Source: Streptomyces lateritius (GTDB taxonomy: Bacteria > Actinomycetota > Actinomycetes > Streptomycetales > Streptomycetaceae). Taken from it: a stretch of DNA of 64,000 nucleotides. A model generated the notes under the pieces. That model was not told where the DNA came from. It saw nothing but the letters and a program-made list of their open reading frames with translations, and did not search any database. Positions 16,316 to 25,334 of this stretch are shown here, in pieces (positions within the stretch are counted from its first letter, which is position 1; each line of letters begins with the position of its first letter). The stretch is taken from positions 115,709 through 179,708 of the forward strand of contig NZ_BMTO01000005.1 in assembly GCF_014649715.1 (NCBI RefSeq), written 5' to 3'. The position numbers were made by a program, and so were the translations under genes.

Positions 16316-18709
16316 TCACCGTACCTGCACGGCGACGATGCTCGTGTCGTCGTCGGTGTCTCCCGTCGCGGCGCCGAGCAACAGATCCACCTGCTCGTCG
16401 GGCGGATAGCCGCTGACCCGCTCCGCCGCCGCGCTCAGCTGCGCGAGCCCTTGGTCGAGCCCGTCGTGGCGCCGCTCGACCAGCCCGTCGGTGTACAGCA
16501 GCAGGGTGTCGCCCGGCCGCAGCTCCGTTCTGCGCTCCTGGTACGCGTAGGAGGGCACCGCGCCCAGAAGGATGTCCTGCGGCGGTTCGATCAGGCGCGC
16601 CACACCGTCCCGTAGCAGCAGCAAGGGCAGGTGCCCCGCGCTCGACCACACGAGACTGCGGTCCTCCGGGTCGTACAGCGCGCACACCGCGGTCGCCGTC
16701 GGATGGCCGCTGGTGCGCAGCGTCGCCTCGTTGAGCCACTCCATCAGCCGACGGGGCGAGTCGCCGGTGCAGGCGAGACCCCGCTGGGCGTTGCGGAGCG
16801 CCACCATGCCGGTGACCGAGTCGATGCCGTGCCCCGCGACGTCGCCGACCGCCACCAGGACCTTGCCGCTGGGCAGCGGCTGGACGTCGTACCAGTCGCC
16901 GCCCACCCGGTACTCCTCGGCGGCGGGACGGTAGCGGGCCGCCGCGACCAGGCCCGGCAGCTGCTGCACGTCGGGGACCTCGGGCACGATCGCCTGCTGC
17001 AACTGCAGCGCCACCTGGTGCCTGAGTTCCGCCCGCGTCCGTACGGCGGTGAGCTGGTCGAACGTCGCGGTCAGCGCCGCCTCGGTGCGGCGGCTCTCTG
17101 ACACGTCCTGATAGACCCCGGCGATACCGGTGATCGTGCCCCCGTCGAGCAGCGGCTCCGCCGCCACCCGTACGTGCCGCACGGTCCGCCGGTCGCCCAG
17201 GACGATCCGCAGCACCGTCTGTGCCCCCGTGCGGCGCTCCGTGAGCGTTCTGAGCAGTTCGGTCAGCGCCGCTCCGTCGTCCGGGTGCACGAGGCCGCGC
17301 AGGCCGAGCAGCGGGACGGGCGGTTCGTCCCGGCCCCTGCCGAAGATTCCGTACGCCTGCTCCGACCACACCGTGTCGCCACCCGTCAGGCTGTCCTGGA
17401 ACAGCCCCACGCTCTGGATCCTGGCCACGGCCCGCTCCGAGGCGAGCCCGGGGTCGGTGACGGTGTGCCAGAGCACCACCACCCCCTCGGCGCCGGCCGG
17501 CAGCACCCGCACGTCCAGCAGCGGGGGCGGGTCCTGCTGCCCGGGCGCCGTCGACAGCGGCAGCCGGGGGACACGCTGGGCGCGGGCGGACCGGCGGGCG
17601 CGCCGGGCGAGGTGGGCGAGGTCCGCGTGGACATGGGGAAGGGCGAGGGGGAGGGAACGCTCCTCCGGGAAGGACGCACCGCCGAGGGCCGCGACCGCGT
17701 ACTCGTTGAGATGCTCCACCGTCGGCGCCGAGGTGGAAGGGGCCAGGCGCAGCAGCATCGCCGGATGCGCGAGGGAGTCCAGGACGTCCACCAGGGCCGG
17801 TGTCGTCGCCGGGGGCGAGTCGGCCGCGTCCAGGACGGTGCCCGCCACCTCCGTCAGACCGACCAGAGCCCGCATCAGGGGCGCCTCGAAGGTGAGCGGA
17901 CCCGGCCAGGTGACGAGCGCCAGGCCCACCACCGCGCCGCGCCGGCGCACGGGAAGGAGCGCTCGCGCCGAGTGCGGCGCCGGTCCTGGCAGGACCTCCC
18001 CGTCCGCGGGGCCCGTGTCCAGCCAGACGGGGGAGCCCTCGGAGAGGACGGAGTGGAATGCGGGAGGAGCCGCCGGGGGAATCCACTGCCAGGCCGCGGC
18101 CTCGGCGGCGGTTACCCCGGCGTGCCCGGCGAGGCACAGACATCCGCCCGCGTCCCGCCGCCAGAGCCAGAGGCTCTCCGCGCCGAGCGGGGCGAGGCCG
18201 CCGTCCAGGAGGGCGCGCGCCGCCTCGCCGACGGTGTCCTTCGTCTCGGCCGCGGCCGCCGCGCGCCGGGCGCGGCGCGCGGCGGCGGTGTCGGCGACGG
18301 GTCGTGCGTCGGTGGCGTGTGGGACGGAGAGGCCGGTTACGGAGGGGGCCGCGACGGCCGGGTCGGGGCCAAGAGAGTCCGCGAGGAGCCCTGTGTGCGC
18401 CCGCCCGGTCGCCGACCCGGGGCCGACGGTCTCCCCCGTCTCGGCGGCCGGCCGGCCGGCGACGGCGTTGACGATGTCCGCGGCGAGATCCTCGATCCCG
18501 AGTCCCGTCGCGTGCGAGAGGGAGTCCAGGTGTTCGGCGGCGTCGGCGGGTGACGCGCTGAGCTGGGCGGCGAGGACCCCGGTCGCCAGATCGAGGAGAT
18601 GGCGACGGGTGATCTCGGCGCGCAGCCGTCCCACTTCGGCAGCCAGCCCCGCCATGTCCTGGCCCGCCCGTGTGCCGGCGCCCGGGCGCCCCTCCGCTGA
18701 CGTCGTCAC
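16316..18709 (-). CDS. SpoIIE/PP2C-type phosphatase with ANTAR-like, GAF and PAS regions (RsbU-like)
   Basis: 797 residues from GTG 18709, chosen because GGAGGGACGGGAG lies just upstream; ATG 18754 would add 15 residues with a weak ribosome site. Near the N-terminus, EVGRLRAEITRRHLLDLATGVLAAQLSAS through LAADIVNAV resembles an ANTAR helical region. A GAF-like segment (about 150-300) and PAS regions (about 310-560, HPDDGAALTELL then GIAGVYQDVSESR) follow. The C-terminal phosphatase has EYRVGGDWYDVQPL, VGDVAGHGIDSV, SSAGHLPLLLL, LLLYTDGLVERR and DDDTSIVAVQV, carrying the metal-binding aspartates. Enzymes of this type dephosphorylate STAS antagonists and so activate SigB-type factors; the local STAS protein is the natural candidate. 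It is convergent with the hybrid kinase gene. Confidence 0.9.
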   Translation of the reverse strand: MTTSAEGRPGAGTRAGQDMAGLAAEVGRLRAEITRRHLLDLATGVLAAQLSASPADAAEHLDSLSHATGLGIEDLAADIVNAVAGRPAAETGETVGPGSATGRAHTGLLADSLGPDPAVAAPSVTGLSVPHATDARPVADTAAARRARRAAAAAETKDTVGEAARALLDGGLAPLGAESLWLWRRDAGGCLCLAGHAGVTAAEAAAWQWIPPAAPPAFHSVLSEGSPVWLDTGPADGEVLPGPAPHSARALLPVRRRGAVVGLALVTWPGPLTFEAPLMRALVGLTEVAGTVLDAADSPPATTPALVDVLDSLAHPAMLLRLAPSTSAPTVEHLNEYAVAALGGASFPEERSLPLALPHVHADLAHLARRARRSARAQRVPRLPLSTAPGQQDPPPLLDVRVLPAGAEGVVVLWHTVTDPGLASERAVARIQSVGLFQDSLTGGDTVWSEQAYGIFGRGRDEPPVPLLGLRGLVHPDDGAALTELLRTLTERRTGAQTVLRIVLGDRRTVRHVRVAAEPLLDGGTITGIAGVYQDVSESRRTEAALTATFDQLTAVRTRAELRHQVALQLQQAIVPEVPDVQQLPGLVAAARYRPAAEEYRVGGDWYDVQPLPSGKVLVAVGDVAGHGIDSVTGMVALRNAQRGLACTGDSPRRLMEWLNEATLRTSGHPTATAVCALYDPEDRSLVWSSAGHLPLLLLRDGVARLIEPPQDILLGAVPSYAYQERRTELRPGDTLLLYTDGLVERRHDGLDQGLAQLSAAAERVSGYPPDEQVDLLLGAATGDTDDDTSIVAVQVR

Positions 18710-18713
18710 GAGT

Positions 18714-18726
18714 CTCCCGTCCCTCC
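18714..18726 (-). promoter_or_regulatory. Ribosome binding site deciding a GTG start
   Basis: On the minus strand GGAGGGACGGGAG ends four bases before GTG 18709, which supports this start of the phosphatase over ATG 18754. Confidence 0.6.
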
Positions 18727-18818
18727 ACCAGGTGGTTGTCCGGAATGATCGCATCCGGTCAGGATTCTACCTGTCTGCCCCCCTTCGGATCGGCGGCGGC
18801 TGGGATCGTCGTACGCGT

Positions 18819-18843
18819 GTCTGAAACCCGCTGCGCCGGGTAC
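18819..18843 (+). promoter_or_regulatory. SigB-like promoter before the DUF3040 gene
   Basis: GTCTGA (18819-18824), 13 bases, GGGTAC (18838-18843). This fits both the Bacillus pattern GTTTAA-N12-14-GGGWAW in most positions and the Streptomyces pattern GNNT-N14-16-GGGTAC. It lies 104 bases upstream of the start codon. Confidence 0.5.
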
Positions 18844-18851
18844 TCGCGCGG

Positions 18852-18897
18852 CGGAACGGCTTCGGAACGGAACGGCTTCGGAACGGCCGCGGAACGG
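18852..18897. repeat. Cluster of five CGGAACGG direct repeats
   Basis: CGGAACGG starts at 18852, 18863, 18868, 18879 and 18890, i.e. about every 11 bases with one overlapping copy. The spacing is close to one helical turn, so it could be a multimeric protein site; it directly follows the SigB-like promoter. Confidence 0.5.
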
Positions 18898-18946
18898 CAA
18901 GGAACCCCAGGAAACGGATCCGGCGTCCGAATGGGAGGTGTCAGCG

Positions 18947-19333
18947 ATGGACGAGACCCCTCTGTCACAGCATGAGCGACGCGTCCTGGCCGAGATCGAG
19001 GACGCGCTGCGCGAGGACGCGTTGCTGGAGCGGCGACTGCGCACGATGCGGCGGGGCGGCCTGGGGCACGCGGTGCGCAAGGGACCGGGGCGCGGGCCGG
19101 GGGAGGGGCGGACGCGGAAGGGGAGGCACGGGGTGCGCGGCCGTCTCGCGGCCCTCGGCGTCACGCTGCTGGGCATGTTGACCCTCGCCCTGCTCGTCCT
19201 CGCCGTCGCCACCGGCGAACCGGCCCTGACATGGGCCTTCGCGGCCGCCTGGGTGCTGACTCTGTCCTGCCTGCTGCGTCTGGTCGTCCGCTGGTCGCGG
19301 CGGCTCGCTTCGCGATCGTCCGGGTCGCCCTGA
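18947..19333 (+). CDS. DUF3040 family membrane protein
   Basis: 128 residues from ATG 18947, after GGGAGGTG. The N-terminus [27 protein letters not shown] is the DUF3040 signature (usually PLSEHEQRxLxxIE), followed by a basic stretch and two membrane segments at about 70-90 and 94-112. The basic linker between them is longer and more Gly/Arg-rich than usual. DUF3040 proteins are small actinobacterial membrane proteins of unknown role. The gene follows the phosphatase divergently and has a SigB-like promoter, so it may belong to the general stress regulon of the locus. Confidence 0.85.
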   Translation: MDETPLSQHERRVLAEIEDALREDALLERRLRTMRRGGLGHAVRKGPGRGPGEGRTRKGRHGVRGRLAALGVTLLGMLTLALLVLAVATGEPALTWAFAAAWVLTLSCLLRLVVRWSRRLASRSSGSP

Positions 19334-19385
19334 CCGCGGACCCGAGCCGGGACCCCGGAGCCGATTGTCAGTGGTGCCCGGCACG

Positions 19386-21509
19386 ATGGACCTCATGACA
19401 ACGACTCCGGTTCTTGCCGATGCCGCCGCGTACGCGCAGGCGGTCGAGGAAGCCAAGCAGGCTGCCGCCGCCTACTACGCGGGTGGCACGTCCCCGCTCG
19501 ACGACGACGCCTACGACCGCCTCGGCAGGGCCGTAGAGGCATGGGAGTCCGCCCACCCCGAGCAGGTCAGGGCCGATTCGCCGACCGGAAAGGTCGCCGG
19601 GGGGGCGGCCACCGGCGACGTACCGCACTCCCGGCCCATGCTCTCGCTCGACAACGTCTTCTCCGCCGAGCAGTTCACGACGTGGGCCGCCTCGCTCGAG
19701 CGCCGGATCGGCCGGCCCGTCGAGCGGTGGAGCGTCGAACCGAAGCTCGACGGGCTTGCGGTGGCGGCGCGTTACGAACACGGGCGGCCGGCCCGGCTCA
19801 TCACCCGTGGCGACGGCACCGCCGGCGAGGACGTGTCGCACGCGATCGGCACGATCGCCGGACTCCCGGAACGGCTCAACCAGCCGCTCACGGTCGAGAT
19901 ACGCGGCGAAGTGCTCATGACCACCGAGCAGTTCGAGGCGGCCAACTCGCTCCGGGTCGCCCACGGCGGCGAGCCGTTCGCCAATCCGCGCAACGCGGCG
20001 GCCGGCACCCTCCGCGCCAAGGACCGCCCCTACACGGTCGAGATGACCTTCTTCGCCTACGACGTGCTGTCGCCCTCCGGCGACCCGTCCGGCGACCGGG
20101 GCGATGCCGCCTCGGAGGCCCTGGCCGGGCTCGACGACCTCGCTCACAGCGAGCTCATCGCGCGGGCCACCGCCCTCGGCCTCCACACCTCGGGCGCCAC
20201 CGCCGTGCCCGGCCGCACGGCGACCGGGACCGACGAGGTGCTGGATCGGGTCGCCGAGATAGCGGCCCTGCGCGCGGAACTGCCGTTCGGCATCGACGGG
20301 ATCGTCGTCAAGGCCGACCTCGCCGCGGACCGGCGGGACGCCGGCGCCGGCTCCCGCGCCCCGCGCTGGGCCGTCGCCTACAAGCTCCCCGCCGTGGAGA
20401 AGGTCACCAAGCTGCTCGGGGTCGAGTGGAACGTGGGGCGGACGGGCGTCATCGCACCGCGCGCGGTCCTGGAGCCGGTGGAGATCGACGGCAGCACCGT
20501 CACCTACGCGACGCTGCACAACCCCGCCGACATCACACGCCGCGACCTGCGCCTGGGCGACCACGTCATGGTCTACAAGGCGGGCGACATCATCCCCCGG
20601 ATCGAGGCGCCGGTCGCCCATCTGCGGACCGGCGAGGAACAGCCGATCGCCTACCCGGAAGCCTGCCCGCAGTGCGGCTCGGAGATCGACCGCAGCGAAC
20701 AGCGCTGGCGGTGCGTCAGGGGCCGTGACTGCCACCTCGTGGCCTCGCTCTCGTACGCGGTCGGCCGCGACCAGCTCGACATCGAGGGGCTCGGCACCAG
20801 CCGGATCGTCCAGCTCGTGGACGCGGCCCTGGTGACGGACCTCGCCGATCTGTTCGCCCTCACCCGCGAGCAGTTGCTGGGCCTGGAGCGGATGGGGGAG
20901 ACCAGCGCGGACAACCTCCTCGCGGCGATCGACACCGCCCGCGCCCGCCCGCTCAGCCGCGTCCTGTGCGCCCTGGGCGTCCGCGGCACCGGCCGCTCCA
21001 TGTCCCGCCGTATCGCCCGTCACTTCGCCACCATGGACGCGATCCGGGCGGCCGACGCGGAGGCGGTGCAGCGGGTCGAGGGGATCGGCGCGGAGAAGGC
21101 GCCGGTCATCGTCGCCGAGCTGGCCGAGCTCGGCCCGGTCGTCGACAAGCTGGTCGCCGCCGGTGTCAACATGACCGAGCCCGGAGCCACCCCGCCGCCC
21201 CCGCCGGGGGCGGAGACCGCCGCCTCCGCCGACGCCTCCGCCGGCGCGCAGGCCGGCCCGCTCGCGGGCCTGGCCGTGGTCGTCACCGGCGCCATGACCG
21301 GGCCCCTCGAAGCCCTGAGCCGCAATCAGATGAACGAACTCATCGAGCGCGCCGGCGGCAGATCCTCCTCCAGCGTCTCCCGGCGTACCGGCCTGGTCGT
21401 CGCGGGCGAGAAGGCCGGCTCCAAGCGGACCAAGGCCGAGGAGTTGGGCGTCCGCCTGGTCGACCCGGCCGAGTTCGCCACGCTGCTGGGGGACTACCTG
21501 CCGGCCTGA
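19386..21509 (+). CDS. ligA: NAD-dependent DNA ligase LigA
   Basis: 707 residues from ATG 19386 (ATG 19395 is equally possible; no strong ribosome site precedes either). The adenylation domain contains the active-site lysine in [11 protein letters not shown] at about residue 120, followed by [18 protein letters not shown] and [13 protein letters not shown]. Next come the OB fold, the four-cysteine zinc finger ([23 protein letters not shown]), helix-hairpin-helix repeats and a C-terminal BRCT domain ([21 protein letters not shown]). All catalytic parts are intact. The spacing insert [20 protein letters not shown] before BRCT is long. The sequence is rather divergent for the housekeeping ligase of this genus, so it may be a second ligA copy; this cannot be decided from the window. 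Confidence 0.93.
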   Translation: MDLMTTTPVLADAAAYAQAVEEAKQAAAAYYAGGTSPLDDDAYDRLGRAVEAWESAHPEQVRADSPTGKVAGGAATGDVPHSRPMLSLDNVFSAEQFTTWAASLERRIGRPVERWSVEPKLDGLAVAARYEHGRPARLITRGDGTAGEDVSHAIGTIAGLPERLNQPLTVEIRGEVLMTTEQFEAANSLRVAHGGEPFANPRNAAAGTLRAKDRPYTVEMTFFAYDVLSPSGDPSGDRGDAASEALAGLDDLAHSELIARATALGLHTSGATAVPGRTATGTDEVLDRVAEIAALRAELPFGIDGIVVKADLAADRRDAGAGSRAPRWAVAYKLPAVEKVTKLLGVEWNVGRTGVIAPRAVLEPVEIDGSTVTYATLHNPADITRRDLRLGDHVMVYKAGDIIPRIEAPVAHLRTGEEQPIAYPEACPQCGSEIDRSEQRWRCVRGRDCHLVASLSYAVGRDQLDIEGLGTSRIVQLVDAALVTDLADLFALTREQLLGLERMGETSADNLLAAIDTARARPLSRVLCALGVRGTGRSMSRRIARHFATMDAIRAADAEAVQRVEGIGAEKAPVIVAELAELGPVVDKLVAAGVNMTEPGATPPPPPGAETAASADASAGAQAGPLAGLAVVVTGAMTGPLEALSRNQMNELIERAGGRSSSSVSRRTGLVVAGEKAGSKRTKAEELGVRLVDPAEFATLLGDYLPA

Positions 21510-21535
21510 CCACCCGTGCACGGGAGATCGACCGC

Positions 21536-21552
21536 TCGGCGCCGTGCGCCGA
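21536..21552. terminator. Possible hairpin terminator after ligA
   Basis: TCGGCGC (21536-21542) pairs with GCGCCGA (21546-21552) around a CGT loop, just after the ligase stop codon. A perfect palindrome CCCGTGCACGGG lies slightly upstream. No T-tract, as usual in this genome. Confidence 0.4.
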
Positions 21553-21720
21553 CACCGCCGCCCCACGGCCCCTTCCTCGGGGGAAGCGGGCCCGCACGCC
21601 GTCGCTGCAGATGTCCCGCGAGAGCCGGGTCGTACGGTGCTCACCGAACCGTGGCGAGCACGGGCGATGTCTGAGGGAGCGCCGCACGACCGGCCGTCAT
21701 GGCCCCCTTCAGGCTCCCGC

Positions 21721-23046
21721 TCACGCTTCCCGGTCGTCGCGTCCCGCCGAGCGGCGGCGCCACATCCACAGCGAGAGCGCGGCGCCGAGCGCAGAGCCCA
21801 CCAGGGCCAGCGGGAGTCCCGCCCAGGGCTGCGGGGGCAACTCCTCGCGGGGCACGGCCTTTCCCGGCCCGGTGACGGGGGCCACCCCGGCCGCTGCCGC
21901 CGGGCCCGGCCCGGCCCGTCCCACGTGTCCGCCCTGTGCCTGCTCCGCCCGGTCCTGTCCCGGCGCTCCCGCCCCCGTCACGGCCTTCGCGGACGCGGTC
22001 GCCCGAGGACCCGACCGGGGCGGCGTGGGGCTCGGCGCGGCCGCGGCCTTCACCCTGAGCCGTACCGGTGCGAGCGTACCCACCGGCTCCACCCGGCCCG
22101 CCGCCTCGAACCCCCAGTCGAGCAGTGTGCGCGCCTCCTCGTACACGGCCCGCCCGCCGCCCGACTGCGGGTTCATCACCGACACGACCAGCGTTCGCGA
22201 GCCCCGCTTCGCGGCGGCGATCAGCGTGTTGCCCGCGCCGCTCGTGTAGCCGTTCTTGACACCGATGATCCCGGGGTAGCGGGCCACGCCGTCCGCCCCG
22301 GTCACCAGCCTGTTGGTGTTGCGGATGCCGTACGACCAGCCCCCGGCCGGGAAGTCGGCGTACCGGGTGGAGCAGTACCGGACGAAGTCGGGGTCCTGGA
22401 GGCCGGCCCGTCCGAAGATCGCCAGATCGTACGCGGACGACACCTGGCCCGGCGCGTCGTACCCGTCGGGCGACACCACCCGCGTGTCGCGCGCCCCCAG
22501 CTCCCGGGCCTTCTCCTGCATCTGATGGGACATGGACTCCCAGCCGCCGTTCATCGCCGCGAGCACCCGGACCGCGTCGTTGCCGGAGCTGAGGAAGACC
22601 CCGTTCCACAGGTCCGACACCTTGTAGGTGTATCCGGCCCGCACACCGACCAGGCTGCTGCCCTGGCCGATCCCCTCCAGCTCCCACTCTTCGACGGTGT
22701 GCTGCCGCTCCGGGGCGATGCGGGGGAGCGCGGTGACGGCGAAGAGCGTCTTGAGCGTGCTGGCCGGCGGCAGCCGCCGATGGGCGTTGCGCGCCGCCAG
22801 GACCTCGCCCGTGGCGGCGTCCGCCACCAGCCAGGACAGCGCCGAGACGGAGGACGGCGCGCTCGGGCCTCCGGGCAGCGGAGCGACCTGGGTCCCGGTG
22901 CGGTGGAGCCGGGTGGGATCGACGAAGCGTTCCGCGGGAGGCATGGGTTCGGTGACGGAGGATGCCGTGGCCGCCGGGGCAGGCAGCATGAGCAGCAGCG
23001 CCGCGGTACCGGCGGCAGCGTGACGGACAGCTGACGTGACGATCAT
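21721..23046 (-). CDS. D-alanyl-D-alanine carboxypeptidase (S11, DacA-like)
   Basis: 441 residues. A signal peptide covers about residues 1-29 (AAAGTAALLLMLPAPAATASS). The penicillin-binding fold carries the three motifs: SxxK in PPASTLKTL (Ser96, Lys99), SxN in FLSSGNDAVRVLAAM, and KNG in IIGVKNGYTSGAGN in place of the usual KTG, a substitution often seen in actinobacterial members. A Pro/Ala/Gly-rich spacer (about 345-405) leads to one C-terminal membrane segment (WAGLPLALVGSALGAALSLWMW) and a basic tail, so the enzyme is anchored outside the membrane. It trims the terminal D-Ala of peptidoglycan stem peptides. It is convergent with ligA. Confidence 0.9.
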   Translation of the reverse strand: MIVTSAVRHAAAGTAALLLMLPAPAATASSVTEPMPPAERFVDPTRLHRTGTQVAPLPGGPSAPSSVSALSWLVADAATGEVLAARNAHRRLPPASTLKTLFAVTALPRIAPERQHTVEEWELEGIGQGSSLVGVRAGYTYKVSDLWNGVFLSSGNDAVRVLAAMNGGWESMSHQMQEKARELGARDTRVVSPDGYDAPGQVSSAYDLAIFGRAGLQDPDFVRYCSTRYADFPAGGWSYGIRNTNRLVTGADGVARYPGIIGVKNGYTSGAGNTLIAAAKRGSRTLVVSVMNPQSGGGRAVYEEARTLLDWGFEAAGRVEPVGTLAPVRLRVKAAAAPSPTPPRSGPRATASAKAVTGAGAPGQDRAEQAQGGHVGRAGPGPAAAAGVAPVTGPGKAVPREELPPQPWAGLPLALVGSALGAALSLWMWRRRSAGRDDREA

Positions 23047-23263
23047 TCAGCCACCGTAGGAAGCGGCGGCGGCGCCCGCAGTCGGAGTGAGCCGACCGGC
23101 GTACGGCGTGTGGCGTACGGGCGGCGCGTCCCCCTGCGCGAAACGCCGGCGAGGGCGCCGCGAGGACGCCGCGGGGCGCGGCGGGCGACGCCCCCGGGCA
23201 GGTCTCAGGGTGCCCGGGAAACCCCGGCGCCGGAGTGTCGGTGGGGCAGGGCATGCTGGTGAC

Positions 23264-25279
23264 GTGTCCTCACTCCCGTACCCGAGCACGTCTGTTCCAC
23301 CCGACCCCGTGGAGCGGCCGCCCGCCCCCGAGCCCCAGGGAGCACCCTTCGGCGCGCCCCTGTTCCGGGGGGAGCGGCCGGGCCGGCCCACCCCGGTCGG
23401 CCACATGATCGTCTCCGGGGACGACGTGCTCGCCCACCGGCTCGCGGGTGAGCTCCACGAGGTCTACGGGGAGCGGGTCACCCTCCTCGTTCCCGCTCCC
23501 GGCGACGCGCCGCAGCCCGTCGGCCGTCCAGGGCGGGCGTCCTCCCTCTTCGGCCGGGTGACCGCGGCCGTGACCCGGGGCACCGCCGGGGAGCAGCGCG
23601 GCGCGCCCGCCGCCCGGTCCGTCAGGGTCGTCGAGACGGCCGAGGTCGACGAGATGGCGCTGGTCGACGCGGGGGTGGAGCAGGCGGCCGCCCTCGCCCT
23701 CGTCCACGACGACGACGAGACGAACATCAGGGCCGCCCTCGCCGCCCGCCGGCTCAATCCGCGCCTGCGCCTGGTCATCCGGCTCTACAACCGCAGGCTC
23801 GGCCAGCATCTGGAGACCCTGCTGGACCAGGCCGCCGCGGTCGCCGAGCCCTGCCTCGACCCCAAGCTCCTCGACGCCTCGACGACCGTGCTCTCCGACG
23901 CGGACACCGCGGCCCCCGCGCTCGCCGCCACCGCCGTCGCCGGCACCAGCAAGGTCGTCCAGGCCGGCGGTCTGCTCCTGCACGCCGTGGAGCGGGCCCC
24001 GTCCGCCGGGGGCGAGATCGCCGACCCGGGCCTGTGCACGCTCGCCCTGCTGTCGGCGACCACCAACGACCCGGCCGGATGCGAGGGCTCCGAGCGGAGC
24101 GGTGACCAGGGCCCGCTGCTGCTGCCCGACGGCCGGGCCGTCGCGGCCGCCCCGGGACGGGGCACGGTCGCGCTCGAGGCGATCACGTACGCCGGTCCGA
24201 CCCTGTCCTCGAACCGGTTCGGCGCCTCCGCCCTGCCTGTCGCCTCCCTCTTCTCCCGGCGGCTGCGCTGGTCGCTCGCCGGCGTGGTGGCCGCCGTCGG
24301 CGCCATCACGCTCGCCTCCTGGCTGACCACCGGCGACCATCCGCTGCACGCCGCCTATCTGACGCTCCTCGACATCTTCGCCATCGGGGACCCCGCCGTG
24401 GAGGAGCCGACCAGCCGTCAGGTGCTTCAGATCCTCGCGGGCTTCGTCGGTCTCCTGCTGCTGCCGGTCCTGGTCGCCGCGCTCCTGGAAGGGCTCGGCA
24501 CGTTCCGTACGGCCACCTCGCTGCGCCGCCCGCCGCGCGGCCTGTCCGGCCATGTCGTCCTACTGGGGCTCGGCAAGGTCGGTACGCGTGTCCTCGCCCG
24601 GCTGCGCCGGCTGAACATCCCCGTGGTCTGCGTCGAGTCCGATCCGGAGGCGCGCGGCATCGCGCTGGCCCGTCGGCTGCGGGTCCCGACCGTCATCGGG
24701 GACGTCACGGAAGAGGGTGTCCTGGAGGCCGCCCGCGTCCACCGGGCCCACGCCCTGCTCGCCCTCACCAGCGTCGACATCACCAATCTGGAGGCCGCGC
24801 TCTCCGCCCGGTCGGTCAAACCGGACCTGCGGGTCGCGCTGCGGCTGTACGACGACGACTTCGCCACAGCCGTCTACCGCACCCTGCGCGCGGCCCACCC
24901 CGACGCCCTCACCCGCAGCCGCAGCGTCTCGCACCTGGCGGCGCCCGCCTTCGCCGGCGCCATGATGGGCCGCCAGATCCTGGGGGCCATCCCGGTGGAG
25001 CGCCGTGTGCTGCTCTTCGCGGCCGTTGAGGTCGCGGGCAACCCGCACCTCGAGGACCGTACGGTGGCCGAGGCGTTCCACCCGGGGGCGTGGCGGGTGA
25101 TCGCCCTCGCGACCGGTTCCGCGCCTCTCGGCCGTCCGGGAGCGGGACTCGTCTGGAGGCTGGAGCCGGACCGTGTGCTGGCGGCCGGAGACCGGGTGGT
25201 GCTCGCCGCCACCCGCCGCGGCCTGGCCGAACTCCTCGGCCGCCATCCGCGCCGGTCGTCCCCGGAGCCGCCGGTGTGA
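23264..25279 (+). CDS. Ion-channel-like protein with two NAD-binding RCK (TrkA-N) domains, CASTOR/POLLUX type
   Basis: 671 residues from GTG 23264; upstream codons in the same frame are Arg-rich and non-coding in character. A first TrkA-N/RCK-like domain spans about 45-210, and a central hydrophobic block at about 325-420 has a segment LRWSLAGVVAAVGAITLASWLTT, a re-entrant-like stretch YLTLLDIFAIGDPAVEE and a segment LQILAGFVGLLLLPVLVAALLEG. A second RCK domain follows (HVVLLGLGKVGTRVLARLRR, a Rossmann GxGxxG) and then a TrkA-C-like end. The potassium filter TVGYGD is absent: FAIGDPA occupies the place. Such proteins are annotated as NAD-binding proteins or CASTOR/POLLUX-related channels. Ion and gating ligand are unknown. 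Confidence 0.75.
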   Translation: MSSLPYPSTSVPPDPVERPPAPEPQGAPFGAPLFRGERPGRPTPVGHMIVSGDDVLAHRLAGELHEVYGERVTLLVPAPGDAPQPVGRPGRASSLFGRVTAAVTRGTAGEQRGAPAARSVRVVETAEVDEMALVDAGVEQAAALALVHDDDETNIRAALAARRLNPRLRLVIRLYNRRLGQHLETLLDQAAAVAEPCLDPKLLDASTTVLSDADTAAPALAATAVAGTSKVVQAGGLLLHAVERAPSAGGEIADPGLCTLALLSATTNDPAGCEGSERSGDQGPLLLPDGRAVAAAPGRGTVALEAITYAGPTLSSNRFGASALPVASLFSRRLRWSLAGVVAAVGAITLASWLTTGDHPLHAAYLTLLDIFAIGDPAVEEPTSRQVLQILAGFVGLLLLPVLVAALLEGLGTFRTATSLRRPPRGLSGHVVLLGLGKVGTRVLARLRRLNIPVVCVESDPEARGIALARRLRVPTVIGDVTEEGVLEAARVHRAHALLALTSVDITNLEAALSARSVKPDLRVALRLYDDDFATAVYRTLRAAHPDALTRSRSVSHLAAPAFAGAMMGRQILGAIPVERRVLLFAAVEVAGNPHLEDRTVAEAFHPGAWRVIALATGSAPLGRPGAGLVWRLEPDRVLAAGDRVVLAATRRGLAELLGRHPRRSSPEPPV

Positions 25280-25334
25280 CGGCAGGGGTCCCGCTCGTCG
25301 TCCCGTGCGCCGGGCACCCCGCCGCGCAGGCTCC

